Source of the DNA: Dichetophora obliterata
Taxonomy: Eukaryota; Arthropoda; Insecta; Diptera; Sciomyzidae
Assembly (NCBI GenBank): GCA_963920525.1
Contig: OY986439.1
Span: 48,735,482 to 48,799,481, forward strand
Direction of reading: 5' to 3'
Length of the DNA: 64,000 bases
Shown here one piece after another: positions 45,201-54,200 of this stretch (the first letter of the stretch is position 1; every line of letters starts with the position of its first letter). The translations under genes were made by a program, and so were the position numbers. Below the pieces are notes generated by a model, which did no database searches, was not told the origin of the DNA, and was given only the letters and a program-made list of their open reading frames with translations.

Positions 45201-48200
45201 CAGAAGTAGGTACTTAAAAAAGAGCCGGATGAGATATACTTATTCTTAATTGTGGTATTATTAGATAACTATTTCTTTAATTATTAGAGTATCGCACGTC
45301 AATCGCAAGATATAATAAATTAAGTAGCGATAATCTTGAAAATATTGACTCAGAGCAAGAGAGAATGATCAGGCTTCAAGCAGAGTGAACACCGAAGCGG
45401 ACAGACAGTCAGAAAGGCGATTGCAAACTGTGTGAACAAGCGAGATAAAGGTGAACTTAGCTTTATTTCTATCTAGTTTCTTCACAGGCTAGTGCCTGCG
45501 CCTGTCTGCCTGACTGTCTGAATCGGCGTTCACTCTGGCCGCAAGTTCAGTAACGAGACAATATTCGTCATTGTAATATTGTCAATCACAAAGTGTAAAT
45601 TTCGCTCGTGTCTGTATAGATTGTGATCATTTTTTTATCAATTTTACCACTGGCTAGCTGTAAGATTAGATTTGTGTTAACTTTTGCAAGTAATAGCCAA
45701 AAATTTAAGTTTGCCTAAAAGTTATCTATAGTGGTTTTAATAATAAGAACATTTTACATAAATATATCTTTACGCAAAAATAACATTTAATTCTATGCCA
45801 TAAAAAAACTTCTAAGCTATATTAATTTTTGCGTATAAAAGTATACTTTTTACACTAGTCAAAGGCAAAGATAAAGACTTCTCAATTCTTTGTCTTAAAC
45901 TCTAAAAAAAAAAACTCTTAGGGATCATATGAGTACTGTAAATTTGTTTTCCCCTCATATTTGCTTTCAGAAATTTGATTATATCATATAATTATACATA
46001 TAATTAAATACATATAATTTAATGAGTTTGATTTAAAATAATTTCGAATAAAGTGCATAACAAAATAAATGATTTCATAGAAAATCAAATCAAAATCAAC
46101 CAAATTTCGTATAAAAAAGTTGATTTTATACATGATTTTATATAATATCATAATTTCTAAAATAAAAGATACTCATACGTCGTGATGAACTTACATGTAT
46201 TTAATAAAAATCTTTTAACAAAATTCAGGGGAAAATAAATTCACCGTACCAAAATGCTTTCGACGAGTTAGGCCTTTTCCACTTGAAGCAATTGAAAAGT
46301 AATGCAACTGCAACGCAACAGCTTAAAAAGTTTCAAAACACTTCAATTTCAAACTGAACTGCAACCTACGCTTTCAGATGAGCAAGTCACGTCGCAACGC
46401 AGCATTGAAAAATTCACAACAACACAAACACTAATTTAATGGAAGCTTTGTTAAACAGATATAAAAAATAAATTGAGGATAAACCAGGATATTTCTCTAC
46501 TTCCTGCACTTATTTCATATTTATTAACTGATTAATTATTTTCGTAGCACACAAAACAAATCGCAAACGTAACAAATCGCCGATTCAAATTGCAGCAAGC
46601 CGTGTTGCATGGAACTGGTTGCGAAAGTGTTGCCAACTTGTTGAGTACAAGTTGTTTCATGTGAAGGTTTCGGTATAAATACATTGGTTAGCAACTTTTG
46701 TTGCTTCATATAAAGTAACATGTGCACAACAAGTTGGCAACACGTTTGCGACCATTTCAATGCAACACAGCTTGCTGCAATTTTAAACGGAGATTTTTAT
46801 GTTGCAAATTGTGTTGTGTTTGACATCAGTTTGCTGCCGTTATTTTGCTGCTACGAATAGTCTGCAGTTTATAATGTTCCTTATGTATGGATGCACCCAC
46901 ATTCTATTTTGACGTTAGCGTATAAAAAAAAGAAATAACATCTTCATCACTCGAATCGCTTTAACTACTTAAATTTTTTGTTTGAATTTAATATAGCTTC
47001 AATAAAAAAGTACCTGTGTTATGAATTTTTCAATGTTGCGTTGTTCAATGTGCAATCTGAAAGCATAGGTTGCAATTCAGTTTAATATTGGAGTGGCTTG
47101 CAACTTTTTAAGCTATTGCGTTGTAGTTGCATTACTTTTTAATTGCTGCATGTGCAAAAGGAATTATTTCCTAAGAATTAAGCGTAGAATAAGAATATCA
47201 ATGATTCCAGGAGGAAAAAAATAAACCTTTTTTTTGTGATGACTTAAGTTATTGTTTACAACTTTAAATGCTTATTAATTTTTTTTTAAGTTTAAAGTTT
47301 TTATAATTAAGTTAATATTGTGATGACCATAGTTATTTTTAGAACTTTAAATGTTTATTAACTTTTTTTCGTTTCTTTTATTTACTCTTCTCACATTCAT
47401 AGATCCTAAAAGTGACTTGTTTTTGGCCTTCTCAGTTCTCACAAATGCACCAAAAATTTTTAATGTCAAGAAGACTAACAATCCGGATATTATACATTGC
47501 TTGAATGGCTTACGTTGCTTCTCAATGATGTGGGTTGTGTATGGGCACGGTTACATGACTTTTTATGACCTGCCACACATCAATAAAAATGTTTTCTATA
47601 CGGTAAGTTTTATTTCAGAGAGCTAGCAAAGCACTCTCTTTAGTGCACTTATTGCGCAGAACAAGGATTTCCCAAAACATCAGTCTTGAGTGAGTGTGTG
47701 TTATGCTTGCACACAACGCACAGTGATACTTGATCGGTACAAGTTAGACGAAAAATATTATTTTGTGGATTTTTAGTAGTTTTCAATGTTTAAGGTACAA
47801 GAAAGTAAAAAAACAATATTTCAGAAATTTTTGACAAGTGAGCGAGACAGCTGCCATACAAGTTAAACACATTTTGAGCTTTATCTCAAAAATGAGATAA
47901 GCTACAATAACGAAATCAAACATAGACGTCTAATATGCGATTTCTAAAAAGTGTATAAAATTGCTGCGTGGTTGGACAAGTGGGCGTAGCAGCTGCCATA
48001 CAACTGAAACATATTTTGCGCACATAAACATACGCTAACAGAAACACTAATAGAATTATCGGTGGATAACTAAAATGTGATCTTAAAAATTCTTGCTAAA
48101 TTTCAGTGGGATTAAACAAGTAGTCGTAGCACTTCCCATATAAAGCATCGTTCACTTAAAATCTGTACGCATAAAAGTGTTTCCAGTATCCAAAAGCACA

Positions 48201-51200
48201 AACGTTGGGATAAAAGACTTACAGTGTTGCGCAAAACAATAGCAACAAAATCGGTACGCTACTACAAATTCGTGTATCTTTTTAAATATTAGGGACACAC
48301 AAAAATGATTATAGGAACCATAGCATTTATTCATACATCATATTAAAAACAAATCATATTCCAATTTGTTTTTGCTTTCTTTATTAAATTTAAAATTAAT
48401 GTGACTGCATTCAGTTTGTCTGAGAGCAAAACAAAATTGATGAATATATACATCATTGATGATCATTGATGATGTATGCATACGTTTGATGTTTTGTTTG
48501 CATGCCAGCATAAATGCAAACTCATTTCCATTTTCCACAACGGTATCCTACAAGAGCATGTGTTTTGTTAACCCGCACAATTACTAATACTGCATGCATG
48601 GGAAATGAGTAGTACTCTATGCATACATTATCATTAATACTGATGCATACAATGTGTTTAATAATGTATGCATGCATTGCCATTAATACTGTATGCATAC
48701 ATTAATACTGCATTCATACATTGTCATTAATACTGTTGGCATACATTGTCATTAGTACTGTAATAAAAAATTGCTATAGTTATTAATTAGTACTCACCCC
48801 AGCAATTTTTTGCTCATCTTATTTATTTTTGTTTTTAAAATCTTAGCGGTTATATTAATACATATTTAAAAGTTACATTTATATTTTGTTAATAAATTTG
48901 TAATAAATAAATAACAACCGCACTCCTTAAAGTTTTAACGCACAATGGGTATTCATTTGTTTTAGGCAAAACTTTGAATGCTTTAGCACAGATACAGCAT
49001 GCATATTTTCGTATACATGGTACTCTGTACAAACTACATGTATACTATATGCATTCAAGATCGGCTTAGCCAACATTTATTGGAATTTAAGCCAAGTTTT
49101 TTTTAACTACGCATGCTCGGTACATTCCTTAGCAGCAATAGAGCATGCATATTTTAGTATCTTCGCTACTTTGCATAAACAACATGCATAATGTTACCAT
49201 AAAATAGCGGCAAAACAAGCATAGAAGCAATTTTGGATAATTTTTTTTTTATGACAATGCATGCCTTGTCTACACTTTTGCTTGCACACAGTTTGCTTGT
49301 TTCGTGTATGCATGCTACTCTGTATGTACTGGGTATATACTCAAAGAGCGATTGAGAGTTATTTTTCGTATATTTTTGCCTGCATGTAAGGAGGTAGCGG
49401 AAAATAATCTCACTGGCGAGTGTGAGTACTTGCCTGCCCGTGATAATGATACGTACATACAAAACAGAAACTCATATTTTCTTTGACTTAATAGCTGTGA
49501 ACTGAATTGAAAAACATTTGTTTGAATAGAAATAAAGTGAAAAATAAAAAATAAAAATATTTGTGGATGTGTAGAAGAGTTATTGACCAAAAAAGGTGTA
49601 AAATAGCAAAAACAATTTTTTCGATTTTGAGCCACAAAATGTAGTTTTTTCGGGTAAATTTGCTTTGAATTTTTCTCTTATTCAATATCTACAACTTTGC
49701 TTAAGACACTAAAACAATGTTACTTACGGCTAACCACGAAACAGCCATGTCAAAATATTGAAAAAGTGCTCAAAGTCCACTTTGAGCCAAAAAAATGGAT
49801 GACATCGTAAATCTGTTATTTGAAGTAGGCAAAAGTAATGATGCAGAATTTCTAGTTTTGAAAAGTAATTATACTAGAGATTAACAAGCCTGACTACCAA
49901 AATTATGAGTTGCACTGTGTAAGTTAACTTTGGAAATACCAACTTTCATGTTGTCCTGTGTCTACAAAAATACAAATTTTGGAAAAATATTGTGGATTGC
50001 ACTTGCAGCCCTATTCTGGCAAAGTGACAATTGTTATGACAATTTTGATAAAAATTGTTACCTGCTTTGCAGGTAGTGACAATTTCATTAAAAAGTTATG
50101 TTTTTTGAGCTTCAAATTTTGTTTTGAAATCAAAAGATTACAATAAACACATAGAAATTTTTAAAATACTGGGTAACAATTGTCATTTTGCCAGAATACG
50201 GCTGTTAATTCAAGTATTCTCTCTCGACGTAAGATATAATTTTTTTCTGTATTTTGAAAAAAAAAATTTTAATTATGTCCGCACTCGTTGCACTGTGCGT
50301 CTGTCCGTCTGTCTGTCTGTCAACACGATTGCAGCCATAATTTTGAAGCTATCGTAATGAAATTTAGTATTTAAGCTTGTATTTAAAATATAAAGATTAA
50401 GTTCGAAAATGAAACAAATCGAATGAAAACCACGCCTACCTCCCATACAAAATGACTTTATCAAAAAAGTATCAAATCTCTTTATCTCTGTATGGACTTG
50501 AAATTTTGCATATGAGCTTTGTTATATTAATTATCTGCTTTAAGTATGAAATTCAACGAAATCGGATGGAAACCACGCCTATCTCCCATATAAAGTGACT
50601 TTATATGAACCGTAAAATCTCTTAAAATTCTACAAAAATTAATAAATGGACTTGAAATTCTGCACATAAGTTTTGATTTTTAATATGCATTTTGAGTAAA
50701 TAACAAAATCTATTTTGTACTTTGTTTTTATTTTTCTCAAAGAAATCATAGATTTGTAATACGAAGTTATAGTAAAAAATGGAAATACCGCGAAAGTGAA
50801 CAGAAATGACACAACTTTTTTTTACAGAATGTAACTAGAATGTTTATAGCATACATGGGCACACTGCAGTAAATATTTACTGCATTACTAGAAGCAGTAA
50901 TCAGTAAACTTTTACTGATAATGAAATTCAATTTGCATTACCAGTAAATTTTTACTGATTACTGGAGAAAATTGCAGTAAAAATAAATTTTTACTGATTA
51001 CTGGGAAAAAATTGCAGTACAAATAAATTTTTACTGATAATGAAATTCAATTTGCATTACCAGTAAATTTTTACTGATTACTGGTAAAAATTGCAGTAAA
51101 AATAAATTTTTACTGATAATGAAATTTAATTTGCATTACCAGTAAATTTTTACTGATTACTGAAAAAATTTGCAGTAAAAATAAATTTTTACTGATTACT

Positions 51201-54200
51201 GAAAAAAATTGCAGTAAAAATAAATTTTTACTGATTACTGAAAAAAATTGCAGTAAAAATAAATTTTTACTGATTACTGAAAAAATTTGCAGTAAAAATA
51301 AATTTTTACTGCTTACTGAATAAAATTGCAAAAATAAATTTTTACTGCAATATTTTCAGTAATCAGTAAAAATTTATTTTTACTGCAATTTTTTTTAGTA
51401 ATGCAGTAAAAATTAATTTTACTGATTACTGAACAAAATTGCAAAAATAAATTTTTACTGCAATTTTTTCAGTAATCAGTAAAAATTTATTTTTACTGCA
51501 ATTTTTTTCAGTAATCAGTAAAAATTTATTTTTACTGCAATTTTTTTCAGTAATCAGTAAAAATTTATTTTTACTGCAATTTTTTTCAGTAATCAGTAAA
51601 AATTTATTTTTACTGCAAATTTTTTCAGTAATCAGTAAAAATTTACTGGTAATGCAAATTAAATTTCATTATCAGTAAAAATTTATTTTTACTGCAATTT
51701 TTTCCAGTAATCAGTAAAAATTTACTAGTAATGCAAATTGAATTTCATTATCAGTAAAAATTTATTTGTACTGCAATTTTTTCCCAGTAATCAGTAAAAA
51801 TTTATTTTTACTGCAATTTTTTTCAGTAATCAGTAAAATTTTACTGGTAATGCAAATTGAATTTCATTATCAGTAAAAATTTATTTTTACTGCAATTTTA
51901 CTGGTACTGCAAAGTGCCCATCTATGGTTTATAGCTTACGATAATCTAAACAGTTCTATAAACATAGTAAAAATACACGGTTTTTTAAGGTTTTCAAAAA
52001 CTAAAATACATATAACAAAATAAAAAAAAAAATTAATTTTATGTTGCTTAAGTACTTGAACAAGAAGGTTGTATCATAGTTTTATGTAACTTTTAAAATA
52101 TAAAGCACAAAAAACTTAAAAAATTACGAATAAACATGTTCGTCACTGCTCGCAATCAAAGTGAAAAATGATGAATTTCAAAGTGGATTGCAGGTAAACC
52201 AGGGTTGGCCTGTAATGATTATTTTCGTGTAATGATTATAAAAAAAATTACTGATTACAATAAATCATACACAAATATGTTATTTGATTATTTAAAAAAA
52301 TTATTAATCACTTTAAAGTATTCAGTGATTTTTTTAAGAAATTAGTAATCGTGCAAAAGTAATCAGTGATTAATTTAAGTAATCAATAATTTTGCAGTTA
52401 TGAACGAATTATTCTGATTAAGAAATTTATCAGTAGTCAGTTTTAACCAATTGTTGATTGCAGATTTCTTTAGCTATTATATTGTTTTTTATCTGTTTTT
52501 GTGCTCATAGTAAAACTGAGACAAGTAAAATACAGAAAAGGCTTCTGAACACTATTGTTACACTTCTTTAACAAAGCCAATCTTACAAACATTGACAGCA
52601 CTTTAATAGCTGCTGAAGAAAATATTAGGGGTATTCACACTGACTCGGGTAGTTGGGTATGGGTAGATTGAGTACTTTTGATTACTGCGAGCACCCTCAA
52701 TTGCAATTGAGTACTTTGTAGAATAGTTTTGAGGAGTGCTGCATGTTTGTTTGATCTGCCCGGTTTGTGTAGCTAATAAGAGATGAGTTACAGCTGGCAG
52801 AGGGTTGCCAATAATTTTTTTTTTGTCATTTTATTTGCGAAAAATTTAGGCCATTAATTGGGCGCAAAAAAAGTTATTTTATATAAGAGTAATTTCTAAC
52901 GTGAACATCGTAGCATTTTATAATTTACTAGTTATACCAAGCAGACGTTTTCTTGCCACAGACCGCCTTACTGCCATAAAGGAGTTTTCATGCCAATCGG
53001 AAAAAACTATTTTATATATCGGCATTTCCAAACTGGCGTTACGAACGATTTGTATGAAAAAGTATAAAAAAAATTAAAATGTTTAATTTTAAAAAGTCTT
53101 TTTTAAAATTGAGTAGTAATTAAGTTGCACTATATTAATTAAAATTAATGACAACAATCGACCCTAAGGTTTTTAAGATATAAACAAAACTATATGATGG
53201 CGTTACTTTACAAAAAACGGAAGTGATTTTTGACTTGGATTACAAAATTTGCAAAACTGTCTGAATTGGACAGGACTTTTTGTATACAACTTTTTTTAGA
53301 AGGGTTTGAAATAATATAAGTTCATTTTCTAAGTGATCAAGTGTAAAAATCTTTTGTGGTTTTTTTTACTAGGGTTTTTGATCTGGCGTTACGTTACTTA
53401 AATTTCCATTGTAGTTCAATTAGGTAATTAAGTAATTAGTTAGCTAATTATGTTATTTAATAATTAAAAAACAAACTTAATAACTATATTGTCCTTTCCT
53501 TGCCTCAACCATTTTTGCATTATCTTTAGCCAATGTCTTCGATTTTTACTAAAACAAAAAAGTTTACGAAACATTTGCTTAACATTTACGAAAAAGAAAA
53601 ACTACATCTGTGAAACAGTGCAGACGATTTGATTATCACGGTTAATGAATTTATAAGTAAATTGCTTTAATTAATAAAATTAAATGCTTCTCTTAGATAA
53701 TATTATCAAATAATAAGTTTTTAATAGGCTTTAATTTTTTGGTCACGATAGACTTTTCTGTAGAAATGCCCATATTTGAACTGGCATAACTGTAGTCCAT
53801 GCTCATTTCCAGTTCAGTTTCTGAAAGTAACCATATGAACTAAATTACCAAATTTTAGTCTAATATGACCAAAACTGTCCGAAATATAGCATTTTTATTG
53901 ATTTGAGGGCGGTAAAAGGGGGTGTGGTAACATTTTTTCCCTGAATCATATTGAACTCGAAAAAAATCGACTTCCAAAATTGCAGCTCAATTTAGCTTAT
54001 ACCTGGCGCACTTTGCTTCACTTAACTTCTCGCTTATCCTCTGAAAATGGAGCTTAGACATAGTTCGACCACTCCCATTTTTAGTAAAGTTGCCGCCAGT
54101 AAGCATATAAACTAAATTACAAAATGTTGGTTCAATTCAACCGAATTCGTGTAAAATATAGCGTTTTTATTGATTTGTGGGCGGTAATAGGGGGTGTGGG

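Larger units (their letters stand above)
44673..47402 (+). other. Intron 3 of the NRF-like gene (2,730 bp)
   Basis: Contains the hAT MITE at 45381-45537 and the Harbinger-like element at 46271-47163. The stretches 44673-45372 and 45546-46267 are AT-rich with nothing recognised. Acceptor ATTCATAG ends at 47402. Confidence 0.8.

Noticed and set aside
50850..51926. CRISPR-like array or satellite (regular 40-45 bp repeats)
   Set aside because: Units have no unique spacers, invert at the centre, and the block has hAT tips with an 8-bp duplication in a fly gene.
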